Origin: Vogesella indigofera
Lineage (GTDB): Bacteria; Pseudomonadota; Gammaproteobacteria; Burkholderiales; Chromobacteriaceae
DNA: 64,000 nt
Direction of reading: 5' to 3'
Assembly (NCBI RefSeq): GCF_003633895.1
Contig: NZ_RBID01000001.1
Location: 1-64,000 of the forward strand
Below, piece after piece: positions 1 to 10,291 of this stretch. Under the pieces are notes generated by a model. It was given only the letters and a program-made list of their open reading frames with translations, made no database searches and had not been told where the DNA came from. The stretch's first letter is position 1. The number at the start of each line of letters is the position of its first letter. Position numbers and translations under genes: made by a program.

Positions 1-126
1 TCGTTTCTCAGAATCTTGACAGTGCAAGTATTTGGCTAAGCCAGACACTTACACCTATCGGTTATTCGTTCTGTTAAAGAGCAGTGCTGCGTCGCGTTTC
101 GTTTGCGGCGTCAGCTGAGGAGGCAA
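1..126 (-). other. 5' leader of an rRNA operon with boxA; 16S gene lies beyond the left edge
   Basis: Read on the minus strand, positions 86-75 give TGCTCTTTAACA, the boxA antitermination signal of bacterial rRNA leaders. Following sequence of the kind seen between boxA and 16S continues to position 1. A strong promoter lies just upstream at 127-155. No 16S sequence is inside the window, so the operon itself is inferred. An internal spacer boxA is the alternative, but the adjacent promoter argues for the leader. Confidence 0.7.
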
Positions 127-155
127 ACTATAGCGAAGCCCGCCAGCCGCGTCAA
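127..155 (-). promoter_or_regulatory. sigma-70 promoter of the rRNA operon
   Basis: On the minus strand TTGACG (155-150) and TATAGT (132-127) are separated by exactly 17 bases. Transcription would run left into the boxA leader. The A/T-containing stretch upstream (about 156-200 with TCAAAAAG) could act as an UP element. The fbp terminator at 233-265 insulates it from upstream readthrough. Confidence 0.7.
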
Positions 156-232
156 CACCCGCAAACGGACTTTTTGACACCAAAGCGGCAAGTCCTTGAT
201 TCCACAGCCACCCCGCCGCCAAGAAAAATGAA

Positions 233-265
233 AAAGGTTGGCCGCAATGTTTGCGGCCAACCTTT
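233..265. repeat. inverted pair of the 13-base dispersed repeat; terminator behind fbp
   Basis: Two copies of TGCGGCCAACCTT in opposite orientation (234-246 minus, 252-264 plus) form a 15-base perfect stem with a 3-base loop, 23 bases after the fbp stop codon. On the minus strand the stem is followed by T-rich sequence (TTTTTCATTTTTC), so it should work as a Rho-independent terminator between fbp and the rRNA promoter. Confidence 0.85.
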
Positions 266-287
266 GGTAGCGGATCCAGCGCGTAAA

Positions 288-1286
288 TTACGCGTGATAA
301 GCGGTGACGCGTTCCACTTCTTCCCTGGAGCCAAGGAATACCGCCACCCGCTCGTGCAGACCATTAGGCTGGATATCGAGAATGCGCTGGTGGCCGTTGG
401 TTGCAGCGCCGCCGGCCTGCTCGATGATAAAGGCCATCGGATTGCCTTCATACATCAGCCGCAGCTTGCCCGGCTTGCCCGGATCGCGGGCATCCTTCGG
501 ATACATGAACACACCGCCACGCACCAGGATGCGATGCACTTCGGCCACCATGGAGGCGACCCAGCGCATATTGTAGTCCTTGGCCAAAGGGCCTTCCTGA
601 CCGGCCAGCAACTCGCCGATGTAGCGCTGCACCGGTGCTTCCCAGTGCCGCTGGTTGGACATGTTGATGGAGAATTCCTTGGTGCTTTCCGGCACCTGCA
701 TGCGCGAATTGGTCAGCACCCACGAACCCAGCTCACGATCCAGCGTGAAGCCGTACACGCCCTGACCGAAGGTCAGCACCAGCATGTTCTGCGGACCGTA
801 CAGCGCATAACCGGCGGCTACCTGGCGGCTACCCGGCTGCAGGAAGTCCTGCTCGGTTGGCTGCTCGTTGCCCTCCGGCGCTTCCAGCACCGAGAAGATG
901 GTACCGACCGAGATGTTGACGTCGATATTGGAAGAACCATCCAGCGGATCGAACAGCAGCAGGTAGCGGCCACGCGGCATGTGATCCGGGATCGAGTGCG
1001 GCAGTTCCATCTCTTCGGAGGCCATGGCGCCGAGGTTGCCACCCCACTCGTTGGCTTCCAGCAGGATGTCGTTGGCGATCACGTCCAGTTTTTTCTGTGC
1101 TTCGCCCTGCACGTTGCCGGTGCCGGCATCGCCGAGCACACCAGCCAGCGCGCCCTTGTTGACGGAGTGGGCAATGGCCTTGCAGGCACGAGCCACGGTT
1201 TCAATCAGCAGACGCAGGTCCGGCGGCAATGCGCCGTGCTGGCGCTGCTCTTCGATCAGGAAGCGGGAAAGGGAGATACGGCTCAT
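288..1286 (-). CDS. fbp: class I fructose-1,6-bisphosphatase
   Basis: Hydrolyses fructose 1,6-bisphosphate to fructose 6-phosphate, the irreversible cytosolic step of gluconeogenesis. The 332-residue protein has the class I length. It carries the metal-binding acidic pair EE near residues 91-92 and the DPLDGSSN signature at 113-120. The start is the ATG at 1286, preceded by GAGGAC. An in-frame ATG 15 codons upstream has no ribosome site and no family homology. It lies on the same strand as ppsA, whose own terminator separates them, so the two gluconeogenic genes are neighbours but probably separate transcripts. Confidence 0.97.
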   Translation of the reverse strand: MSRISLSRFLIEEQRQHGALPPDLRLLIETVARACKAIAHSVNKGALAGVLGDAGTGNVQGEAQKKLDVIANDILLEANEWGGNLGAMASEEMELPHSIPDHMPRGRYLLLFDPLDGSSNIDVNISVGTIFSVLEAPEGNEQPTEQDFLQPGSRQVAAGYALYGPQNMLVLTFGQGVYGFTLDRELGSWVLTNSRMQVPESTKEFSINMSNQRHWEAPVQRYIGELLAGQEGPLAKDYNMRWVASMVAEVHRILVRGGVFMYPKDARDPGKPGKLRLMYEGNPMAFIIEQAGGAATNGHQRILDIQPNGLHERVAVFLGSREEVERVTAYHA

Positions 1287-1392
1287 CGTTGTCCTCGTAT
1301 CGCAAGGTAGGTGAAAAACGGCAATGGGCAAAGTTTACCATCGCCCTTCTGCCATCGGGGGTGTTACCTGCGAACTACATGTATTGACAAAG

Positions 1393-1447
1393 AAAAACGC
1401 CCGACTTGGGCGGTGCGTGCACTCGATGCACGCACCAGTCGGGCGTT
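1393..1447 (-). terminator. Rho-independent terminator of ppsA
   Basis: A long nested hairpin: an outer stem AACGCCCGACT/AGTCGGGCGTT (1396-1406 with 1437-1447) and an inner stem GGTGCGTGCA/TGCACGCACC (1412-1421 with 1427-1436). On the minus strand it ends in a run of T from 1393-1397. It lies 22 bases after the ppsA stop codon. Confidence 0.9.
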
Positions 1448-1468
1448 GACAGGATCAGGCAGTCAGAC

Positions 1469-3856
<2,388 letters not shown>

Positions 3857-4153
3857 CACTTCACTTCCTGTATGTGGATTGGACGATAGGGATAGCGCAT
3901 TCTAGCCGAACAAGTCGCTGTTTGCGTAGCTACTTCTGCACTGCACAACACGGGGTTTGCCCTCACTCAAGGCACAATGCCGCTTTCTGGTGTTCCGCCC
4001 TGCACCACAATGTCGCAGTTTTGCCGACTGCCACTGTAGTCGGCAAACTACAGCGCTCCACCGGCAGGTGCCGCGCTTGCGGCTTGCATCCGCCGCCGCC
4101 TGCCCGCAGACTTGCCGCTGTAGACCGCCACTGGACATTTGCAGGAAATCACC

Positions 4154-4975
4154 ATGCCGCATCGCCGTTCCGTTTTTTTTGTTTCCGACCGCACCGGGAT
4201 CACTGCCGAATCACTCGGAAACACCCTGCTGACGCAATTTGATGCCCAAGAGTTCAAGCGTGAAACGGTGCCGTTTATCGATACCGTGGAGAAAGCGCAG
4301 GAGCTGACACGCCAGATTGACGAGGTCGGCGCCACCGACCACCTCAAGCCGCTGGTCTTTACCAGCATCATCAAGGCCGATGTCCGCGCCGCACTGCAGA
4401 TCAGCCACGCGCTGGTGATCGATTTCTTCGAGACCTTCATCGGCGAGCTGGAACGGGAGCTGGGTGAAAAAGCGACACTACAGCTGGGCAAGGCGCATGG
4501 CATGAGCAACGAAGCAGAATACGATCACCGCATCGAGGCGGTGAACTTCTCGCTCAACCATGACGATGGCGTGAAGCTGAAGGATCTGGCCGAGGCCGAC
4601 GTGATCCTGATCGGCGTGTCGCGCTCCGGCAAGACGCCGACCTGCCTGTATCTGGCACTGCAATACGGCATCAAGGCGGCCAACTATCCGCTGACCCCGG
4701 AAGACCTCGACAGCCCGACGCTGCCGAAAATGCTGCTGCCGTACCGCAGCAAGATGTTCGGCCTGACCATCGATCCGGCGCGACTGCATCACATCCGCTC
4801 CGAGCGCCGTCCGGATTCGCGCTACGCCAGCATGGACAACTGCCGCCGCGAGGTGAACGAGGCCGAGTCGATGTTCCGCCACCATTCGGTGCCGTTCATC
4901 AGCACCACGCACAAGTCGATCGAGGAAATCGCCTCCACCATCATGCACAAGGCACACCTCAACCGCCGCTTCTAA
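4154..4975 (+). CDS. ppsR: PEP synthase regulatory protein (bifunctional kinase/pyrophosphorylase)
   Basis: Member of the DUF299/PSRP family, which inactivates PEP synthase by ADP-dependent phosphorylation of a threonine next to the catalytic histidine and reactivates it by phosphorolysis. The 273-residue protein starts with the family motif [13 protein letters not shown]. It has the P-loop-like [10 protein letters not shown] near residue 154. The ATG at 4154 is preceded by AGGAAATCACC, which makes it a better start than the ATG five codons upstream. Divergence from ppsA, 297 bases apart, supports the assignment. Confidence 0.95.
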   Translation: MPHRRSVFFVSDRTGITAESLGNTLLTQFDAQEFKRETVPFIDTVEKAQELTRQIDEVGATDHLKPLVFTSIIKADVRAALQISHALVIDFFETFIGELERELGEKATLQLGKAHGMSNEAEYDHRIEAVNFSLNHDDGVKLKDLAEADVILIGVSRSGKTPTCLYLALQYGIKAANYPLTPEDLDSPTLPKMLLPYRSKMFGLTIDPARLHHIRSERRPDSRYASMDNCRREVNEAESMFRHHSVPFISTTHKSIEEIASTIMHKAHLNRRF

Positions 4976-5010
4976 AAACGGCTTGACGCCCGCAGCAATG
5001 CCGTGATCTG

Positions 5011-5073
5011 ATGAAAAACATGACTACCAAACCCGCAACCGCAGCTTTCTTTTTTTCCTGGTGGCGCCTCTGA
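5011..5073 (+). CDS. trpS leader peptide with tandem Trp codons
   Basis: A 20-codon reading frame in the trpS 5' region ends FFFSWWRL followed by TGA (5071). Two adjacent Trp codons occupy 5059-5064. Directly behind it are mutually exclusive hairpins and a terminator, the design of a ribosome-mediated attenuator. No strong ribosome site precedes the ATG at 5011, and the in-frame ATG at 5020 is an alternative. TTGACG at 4983-4988 could be a -35 element, but I cannot place the transcript start. Tryptophanyl-tRNA shortage would stall the ribosome at the Trp codons and raise trpS expression. The function is inferred from layout. Confidence 0.7.
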   Translation: MKNMTTKPATAAFFFSWWRL

Positions 5074-5139
5074 CGGCGGCACCTCGGTTGCGTACGTAAA
5101 GCAAACCCGGGAGCAGCCGACAAGGCGCCCGGGTTTTTT
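5060..5139 (+). promoter_or_regulatory. Trp attenuator of trpS (pause hairpin, antiterminator, terminator)
   Basis: Pause hairpin: GGTGGCGCC (5060-5068) overlaps the Trp codons and pairs with GGCGGCACC (5075-5083) with one mismatch. Terminator: AAACCCGGG (5103-5111) pairs with CCCGGGTTT (5128-5136), followed by a T run to 5136. Antiterminator candidate: GGTTGC (5086-5091) with GCAAACC (5101-5107, one bulge), which would take the 5' arm of the terminator. A ribosome held at 5059-5064 blocks the first hairpin and frees the second region. Confidence 0.7.
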
Positions 5140-5195
5140 GTTGCACTCCCCTCCCCTGCGCCAAGTCGGTCTCCCGCAAAATAACGGAGATCAGC

Positions 5196-6221
5196 ATGGA
5201 CATCCTCAGCACCGTATCCAGTAACGACATCATCCTCACCGGTGACCGCACCACCGGCCCGCTGCACCTCGGCCACTACGTCGGCTCGCTGCGCAACCGT
5301 GTCATCCTGCAGGAGCGCTGCCAGCAATTCCTGCTGCTGGCCGACGCCCAGGCGCTGACCGACAACATGGGCAACTACCTGAAGGTGCGCGACAACGTGC
5401 TGCAGGTGGCGCTGGACTACCTCGCCGTCGGCATCGATCCGGCCAAGAGTACCATCTTCATCCAGAGCCTGGTGCCGGAGCTGATGGAGCTGGCCTCCTA
5501 CTACCTGAACCTGGTCACCGTGTCGCGGCTGGAACGCAACCCGACCATCAAGGACGAGATCAAGCTGCGTGGCTACGAGCGCGACATCCCGGCCGGCTTC
5601 CTCACCTACCCTGCCGCCCAGGCCGCCGACATCACCGCGTTCAAGGCCACCATCGTGCCGGTCGGCGCCGACCAGATCCCGATGATCGAGCAGACCAACG
5701 AGATTGCCCGCCGCTTCAACAGCAGCGTTGGCCGCGAGGTGCTGGTCGAGGCGCGGGCGGTGGTGCCGACCGCCGGCGCACGCCTGCCCGGCATCGACGG
5801 CAAGGCCAAGATGTCGAAATCGCTGGGCAATGCGCTGCCGCTGTCAGCCAGCCCGGACGAGATCAGCCACGCGGTGAAGATGATGTACACCGACGCCAAT
5901 CATCTGCGCGTCGATGATCCCGGTCAGGTCGAGGGCAATGTGGTGTTCGCCTATCTGGACGCCTTCGAGCCGGACAGAGCGCTGGTGGCCGATCTCAAGG
6001 CGCGCTACCAGCGCGGCGGCCTCGGCGACAGCGTGATCAAGAAACAGTTGGAGGAACGGCTGCAGGCGCTACTGGCCCCGATCCGCACCCGCCGCGAACA
6101 CTACGCGCAGGACCCGGCACAGGTGATGGCGCTGCTGAAGGAAGGCACCTACAAGGCACGCGCGGTGGCGGCACAGACACTGGCGGAAGTGAAGGCGGCC
6201 ATGGGACTCAACTACTACTGA
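5196..6221 (+). CDS. trpS: tryptophanyl-tRNA synthetase
   Basis: Charges tRNA-Trp with tryptophan in the cytosol. The 341-residue class Ic synthetase has the HIGH-type motif PLHLGHYVG at about residues 22-30 and KMSKS at 205-209, with normal length. The start ATG is preceded by CGGAGATCAGC. It stands alone downstream of the Trp attenuator described at 5011-5139, so its expression is probably controlled by tryptophanyl-tRNA charging. The following chorismate-mutase genes start about 105 bases later on the same strand and may be cotranscribed. Confidence 0.97.
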   Translation: MDILSTVSSNDIILTGDRTTGPLHLGHYVGSLRNRVILQERCQQFLLLADAQALTDNMGNYLKVRDNVLQVALDYLAVGIDPAKSTIFIQSLVPELMELASYYLNLVTVSRLERNPTIKDEIKLRGYERDIPAGFLTYPAAQAADITAFKATIVPVGADQIPMIEQTNEIARRFNSSVGREVLVEARAVVPTAGARLPGIDGKAKMSKSLGNALPLSASPDEISHAVKMMYTDANHLRVDDPGQVEGNVVFAYLDAFEPDRALVADLKARYQRGGLGDSVIKKQLEERLQALLAPIRTRREHYAQDPAQVMALLKEGTYKARAVAAQTLAEVKAAMGLNYY

Positions 6222-6327
6222 ACACAGCCTGCGGCCAAGCTTGCCAGCGTTGGCAGCGACCAGCACACCCCTAAGCGGCGCCTGCAGCCAGCAGGCGACC
6301 GGCCATCACCAGCGCGGGAGAGACATC

Positions 6328-6642
6328 ATGGAATGGGTTTACCAGTGCCGTAACTTGCAGGAAGTCCGCGACCAGATCGACACCCTGGATCGCGCCATCG
6401 TCAGCCTGATCGCCGAACGCGGCCTGTACGTGCAGCAGGCGGCCGATTTCAAACAGCCCGGCGACGGAGCGGAAGACAGCAAGCGCCGCGACCAGGTGAT
6501 GCGCCGCGTCACCCGCCTCGCCGGCGAGCTGGGCGCCGATGCCGCGCTGACCGCGAAGATCTACCGCGAGATGATCGGCCACTTCAGCGAACGCGAGCGC
6601 GCGGCACTGCTGGCGGCGCTGCCGGACGGTAACGCCGCATGA
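6328..6642 (+). CDS. chorismate mutase type II domain protein, first of a tandem pair
   Basis: A 104-residue all-helical protein of the AroQ chorismate mutase fold. Features are RDQIDTLDRAIVSLIAERG near the N-terminus, which matches the family pattern R..ID.iD..l..Ll..R, and a C-terminal IYREMIGHFSERE helix. This size class includes stand-alone chorismate mutases and PchB-like isochorismate-pyruvate lyases, and I cannot choose between them. The start ATG at 6328 has GGGAGAGAC upstream. It overlaps the next gene by four bases (ATGA), so the two are translationally coupled and may form a heterodimer. It follows trpS. Confidence 0.8.
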   Translation: MEWVYQCRNLQEVRDQIDTLDRAIVSLIAERGLYVQQAADFKQPGDGAEDSKRRDQVMRRVTRLAGELGADAALTAKIYREMIGHFSERERAALLAALPDGNAA

Positions 6643-6956
6643 GCGCGCCACGCTTGCCGGCGCAGTGCCGCGACATGGCGGAAATCCGCGGCGAGATCGA
6701 CCGTATCGACCAGCAGGTGATCGCGCTGCTGGGCGAGCGCTTTCGCTACGTCAAGGCCGCCACCGCGTTCAAGCATAGCGCCGACGCCGTGCGCGCCAAG
6801 GCGCGCTTCGACAGCATACTGGCGCAACGCCGCGTGTGGGCCGAGCAACAGCAGCTGTCCGCCGACGTCATCGAGCGGCTGTACCGCGAGCTGGTGAACT
6901 ACTTCATCGCCGAGGAACTGGCGGCATGGCAGGCGCAGCAGCCAGCGAGTGGCTGA
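6639..6956 (+). CDS. chorismate mutase type II domain protein, second of a tandem pair
   Basis: A 105-residue paralogue of the preceding protein. It has the core pattern IRGEIDRIDQQVIALLGERFRYVKAA and a C-terminal LYRELVNYFIAEEL helix. The FRYVKAATAFK stretch resembles the PchB (isochorismate-pyruvate lyase) branch more than the first copy does, but that is by eye only. It starts inside the stop of the first gene (ATGA at 6639-6642). No salicylate or siderophore synthesis gene is next to it, so the role is open: aromatic amino acid synthesis, or a lyase. Confidence 0.8.
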   Translation: MSAPRLPAQCRDMAEIRGEIDRIDQQVIALLGERFRYVKAATAFKHSADAVRAKARFDSILAQRRVWAEQQQLSADVIERLYRELVNYFIAEELAAWQAQQPASG

Positions 6957-6981
6957 GCGCCGGCCCGCCAGCGGCGCGGAC

Positions 6982-7332
6982 TTACTGCGCGACCGGGCCG
7001 GCCGGTAGCGGCAGCAGCTTGCCCATCGCGCTGGCGCCCTGCGCCGCGTGCTCCGGCAGCAGCTGCATGCCGAGCCAGACGCCGCCGACGATCAGCAGCA
7101 CCACCAGCCCGCCCTTCCAGATGAAGCCAAACGACCAGTCCGCCTCGGCGCGGTGCCGCAGCGCGAACAGGAAGGACAGCGGCGGAATGAAGAAGGTCAG
7201 CGAGCCCCACACGATGCGGCCGTGGTTGAAGGCCGCCATCGTCGCGCCCAGGCAGCCGAGGTAGAACACCACCACGGCCACGGAAAATACCAGACCGATC
7301 AGCGCGACCAGCCCCAGAATCAGCATGCTCAT
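6982..7332 (-). CDS. small inner-membrane protein of unknown function
   Basis: A 116-residue protein with about three predicted membrane segments (roughly residues 3-28, 40-58, 73-90) and a polar Pro/Ala-rich C-terminal tail. I do not recognise the family. It starts 14 bases after the stop of the phnP-like gene on the same strand and probably belongs to the tatD-phnP transcript. A second ATG two codons in is an alternative start. Confidence 0.6.
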   Translation of the reverse strand: MSMLILGLVALIGLVFSVAVVVFYLGCLGATMAAFNHGRIVWGSLTFFIPPLSFLFALRHRAEADWSFGFIWKGGLVVLLIVGGVWLGMQLLPEHAAQGASAMGKLLPLPAGPVAQ

Positions 7333-7345
7333 TGTTTGTCAGCTC

Positions 7346-8113
7346 TTAAAAAGTCAGTTGCAGGCCATCGTACGCCACCGCCACCCCCGGCGGACACTGC
7401 GCCGACAGCGCGTGATATTCCAGCTGGTGCGTCATGTGGATCAGGAAGGTCTGCCTTGCGGCCAACCTTTGCGCCCACTCCAGCGACGCCGCCAGATGCA
7501 GGTGCGAAGGGTACGGCTCCGGTCGCAGACAGTCGAGGAATAGCGTGTCCAGCCCCTGCAGCAGCGGCAGACTGCTGGCCGGGATATCGGACAGGTCGGT
7601 CAGCCACGCCACATCGCCGATGCGCCAGCCCAGGCACGGCCAGGAGCCGTGCTGCAGCGGGATCGGCATCACCGTCACGCCGTTGATGGTCAACGGCGCC
7701 GTCACCAGTTCGGTGTGCAGCACCGGCTTGTCCCACACTGGCGACGGCGGCGCCAGCGCGTAATCGAAGCGGCGGCGGATGTTGTCGAGGGTGAAGGCAT
7801 TGCCGTACAGCGTGATCGGCCCCTTTTTCACGTAGCAAAAGGCGCGCAGGTCGTCGATGCCGTTGAGGTGATCGGCATGCGGGTGGGTGTACAGCACCGC
7901 GTCGACACGGCTGATGCCCTCGCGCAGCGCCTGCTGGCGCAGGTCGGGCCCGGTGTCGATCAGCACGCCGGCGTCGCCGATGCGCACGTAGGCGGAGCAA
8001 CGGGTGCGCCGGTTGCGCGTATCCGTCGAGCTGCAGGTAGGGCAGCCGCAACCGATGGCCGGCGTGCCGCTGCTGGAGCCGCAACCGAGGACTGTCCACT
8101 GCAGCTTGTTCAT
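7346..8113 (-). CDS. PhnP-like metallo-beta-lactamase-fold phosphodiesterase
   Basis: A 255-residue MBL-fold hydrolase of the PhnP (phosphoribosyl 1,2-cyclic phosphate phosphodiesterase) type. The GCGSSSGTPAIGCGCPTC opening with clustered cysteines is typical of PhnP proteins, which bind an extra zinc. The catalytic metal motif THPHADHLNG is at about residues 78-87 and IHMTHQ near the C-terminus. No phosphonate genes are nearby, so the substrate is uncertain. The ATG at 8113 has GAGG eight bases upstream inside the tatD stop region; the ATG at 8119 is too close to it. One copy of the dispersed 13-base repeat lies in the gene (7457-7469). Confidence 0.85.
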   Translation of the reverse strand: MNKLQWTVLGCGSSSGTPAIGCGCPTCSSTDTRNRRTRCSAYVRIGDAGVLIDTGPDLRQQALREGISRVDAVLYTHPHADHLNGIDDLRAFCYVKKGPITLYGNAFTLDNIRRRFDYALAPPSPVWDKPVLHTELVTAPLTINGVTVMPIPLQHGSWPCLGWRIGDVAWLTDLSDIPASSLPLLQGLDTLFLDCLRPEPYPSHLHLAASLEWAQRLAARQTFLIHMTHQLEYHALSAQCPPGVAVAYDGLQLTF

Positions 8114-8123
8114 CGTCATCGCC

Positions 8124-8909
8124 TCAACCCTGCCCCGCGACGCGCTGCGCCTTGGTGAACAGGCGGAAGAAATTGTCGGTGGTGGCTGCCGCCACCGTCT
8201 CGAACGACAGGCCGCGCAGCTCGGCGATATGCTCTGCCACGTGCTTGACGAAGGCCGGCTCGTTGGTCTTGCCGCGGAACGGCACCGGCGCCAGGTACGG
8301 CGAGTCGGTTTCCACCAGCAGGCGCTCCAGCGGCACCTTCTGCGCCACTTCCTTTACCACCGCCGCGTTCTTGAAAGTGACGATGCCGGACAGCGAGATG
8401 TAGAAGCCCAGATCCAGCGCGGCGCGGGCGGTATCCCAGTCTTCGGTGAAGCAGTGCATCACGCCACCGGCCTGATCGGCGCCGTGCTCGCGCATCATGC
8501 GCACGGTATCGGCGGCAGAAGCGCGGGTATGGATCACCAGCGGCAGGCCGGTGCGGCGCGCGGCACGGATGTGCACCGCGAAGCGCTCGTGCTGCCACGC
8601 CAGATCGCCTTGGCACCAGTGGTAATCGAGGCCGGTCTCGCCGATGCCGACCACCTTCGGGTGCGCCGCGTGCGCCACCAGCTCGTCCTCGCTGAATTCC
8701 TCCGCCTCCGGGTCATCCGGGTGGATACCGACGGTGGCAAACAGGTTGGCATGTGCCTCGGCCAGCGCCAGCACCTCAGGGTACTTCGGCCGGCTGACGC
8801 CGATCACCATCGCGTGGCTCACGCCGTTGGCGGCCATATTGGCCAGCACTTCCGGCATGCGCGCGGCAAGGTCGGGGAAATTGATATGGCAGTGCGAATC
8901 GACCAGCAT
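8124..8909 (-). CDS. tatD: TatD-family metal-dependent hydrolase (YcfH type)
   Basis: A 261-residue TatD-type DNase/hydrolase. The N-terminal DSHCHINF gives the HxH metal ligands, GIGETGLDYH the glutamate, VIHTR and MHCFTED further histidines, and ETDSPYLAP the aspartate. The start at 8909 (MLVDSH) matches family N-termini. An in-frame ATG 24 codons upstream would add sequence encoded by the palindrome at 8929-8950 and is rejected. The position next to pilZ, holB and tmk is standard in beta- and gammaproteobacteria, though here one extra gene (9031-9744) intervenes. Confidence 0.93.
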   Translation of the reverse strand: MLVDSHCHINFPDLAARMPEVLANMAANGVSHAMVIGVSRPKYPEVLALAEAHANLFATVGIHPDDPEAEEFSEDELVAHAAHPKVVGIGETGLDYHWCQGDLAWQHERFAVHIRAARRTGLPLVIHTRASAADTVRMMREHGADQAGGVMHCFTEDWDTARAALDLGFYISLSGIVTFKNAAVVKEVAQKVPLERLLVETDSPYLAPVPFRGKTNEPAFVKHVAEHIAELRGLSFETVAAATTDNFFRLFTKAQRVAGQG

Positions 8910-8928
8910 GATGGGCTTCCAAAAAAAA

Positions 8929-8950
8929 TTGCGGCCAACGTTGGCCGCAA
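8929..8950. repeat. 22-base perfect palindrome, AACGTT variant of the dispersed repeat
   Basis: TTGCGGCCAAC fused directly to its reverse complement, with the two halves overlapping so the centre reads AACGTT rather than AACCTT. It lies 19 bases before the tatD start, downstream of the secreted-protein gene ending at 9031. It may be a decayed or separate class of the 13-base repeat. Confidence 0.75.
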
Positions 8951-9030
8951 CAGATTGACAGCAGAAATTGTAGAAGGTCACTCGCCATTTGTGAATGGTA
9001 GCGTCGCCATCTTCGGTCCGCGACTGCCGT

Positions 9031-9744
9031 TCAGAAAAACTGCTGCTGCACTTGCTGACGCAAGGCGGTGGTCTCCTGATTCAACCGAGATGATGCCCCA
9101 TGCTCCGCCCGCACAATATGGTAGAGGTAAAAGTGGTTGGCATTACGGGACTCGAAGTAATCAGCGGCATACAGCTTGCTCGTCGCTCCCGCATCAGCAG
9201 GAAAAAGACGCTCGCCCAAAACTTCGTGCGCACCCTGGAATGGTTCAGAACGCTGGATCTCGGCCTGAATGTCAGTCAAGGCAATTCCGATGCAGGACAT
9301 CTTTTTCTCTTCGGCAGACACAATATCCTGATACTCGAACGGCTCGCCTTTCTTGCATACGGAGGGAGTCGAGGCGAGGTATTCGGTATTGATCCGCCCC
9401 TGCAGACTCACCCGCAAGTACATTAGTTCATGGTAGCCATGTTCACCACGCTTGCCCAAGTACAGATAACCTGAGGCCGTGTCGCGAGTACTGAGCGGCC
9501 CGCCTTCCTCACGAACCTCACCCAAAGATGAACCAGAACCTAAAATCAGCCAATCCTCGCCGATCTCAATACGCTTGTCCTGCAATACCAGTGCGCTGAT
9601 CGCGGTCCCGAACGGCAGCGCCTTCTTAAACTTCTCGCCACGTACTTTGGCCGAGTCAAAAAAACCAAAGTCGACACGGACTTCCGTTGCCTGCGCGCTC
9701 CCCATCAATGCCAACAGCGCCAGCGCGCCAATAAAGCGTTTCAT
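9031..9744 (-). CDS. secreted protein of unknown function
   Basis: A 237-residue protein I do not recognise. It starts at the ATG at 9744, behind GGGAGGGGG. It has a clear Sec signal peptide (MKRF, a hydrophobic stretch, then ATG/SAQA with cleavage near residue 20). The mature part is hydrophilic and has two cysteines (TPSVCKKG and KMSCIG) that may form a disulfide. The coding sequence and its 160-base upstream region are visibly richer in A/T and use different codons from all neighbours. It splits the usual pilZ-tatD adjacency, so acquisition by transfer is plausible. Confidence 0.75.
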   Translation of the reverse strand: MKRFIGALALLALMGSAQATEVRVDFGFFDSAKVRGEKFKKALPFGTAISALVLQDKRIEIGEDWLILGSGSSLGEVREEGGPLSTRDTASGYLYLGKRGEHGYHELMYLRVSLQGRINTEYLASTPSVCKKGEPFEYQDIVSAEEKKMSCIGIALTDIQAEIQRSEPFQGAHEVLGERLFPADAGATSKLYAADYFESRNANHFYLYHIVRAEHGASSRLNQETTALRQQVQQQFF

Positions 9745-9907
9745 TTTTCCCCCTCCCAGTGTTGTCCACCGGTTCATCCCACATGATCAATATTCAGCCT
9801 GTTTTTCTGTTGCCATTGCCTGCCGCAGAAAAAACCAAAATGAATATTATTTCAAAAAGGGGAAAAACAAAACAATTTAAACCAAAAGCATAAATCGCAA
9901 GGGAAAA

Positions 9908-10279
9908 TTACATGGTATGGGTCGGCCGCGTCGAGTTCAGCGCGCCGCCGAGCAGGCTCTCGATCTTCAGTCGTGCCTGCTTGCAGGTTTCGTCGGCGGC
10001 GAATTCGATGCCGATGCCCTGGTTGCGGTTGTTGTTGGCGCCGGCGGGGGTGAGCCACGCAACCTTGCCGGGGATTGCCAGCTTCTGGGTGTCGTCCAGC
10101 AGCGTCAGCAGCAGGAACACCTCGTCACCGAGGCTGTAGTCGCGGTTGGTCGGCACGAAGATGCCGCCGTTGCGCAGGAAGGGCATGTAGGCCGCGTACA
10201 GCGCGCTGCGCTCCTTGATCGACAGCGACAGCACGCCGGGGCGGCTGGCGTCGGGCTTGATCTCGACTGCGTTATCCAT
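9908..10279 (-). CDS. pilZ: PilZ-domain type IV pilus assembly protein
   Basis: A 123-residue single-domain PilZ protein with the conserved GGIFVPTNRDYSLGDEVFLLL core and GIGIEF strand. It lacks the RxxxR c-di-GMP-binding arginines at the start, as do the pilus-assembly PilZ proteins of Neisseria, Pseudomonas and Xanthomonas, which bind the PilB/PilF ATPase machinery instead. It starts 13 bases after holB ends, the conserved arrangement. Type IV pili are also the DNA-uptake machine in this order, which is relevant to the dispersed uptake-like repeat. Confidence 0.9.
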   Translation of the reverse strand: MDNAVEIKPDASRPGVLSLSIKERSALYAAYMPFLRNGGIFVPTNRDYSLGDEVFLLLTLLDDTQKLAIPGKVAWLTPAGANNNRNQGIGIEFAADETCKQARLKIESLLGGALNSTRPTHTM

Positions 10280-10291
10280 GCTGGTCCTGTG

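Noticed and set aside
6230-6244. TGCGGCCAAGCTTGC before the chorismate mutase gene as a repeat copy
   Set aside because: It differs from the core at the AACC step and stands alone, so I left it out of the count.
8910-8981. Longer TatD N-terminus starting at 8981
   Set aside because: The extra 24 residues are encoded by the palindrome region and have no homology; TatD proteins begin at the MLVDSH metal motif.
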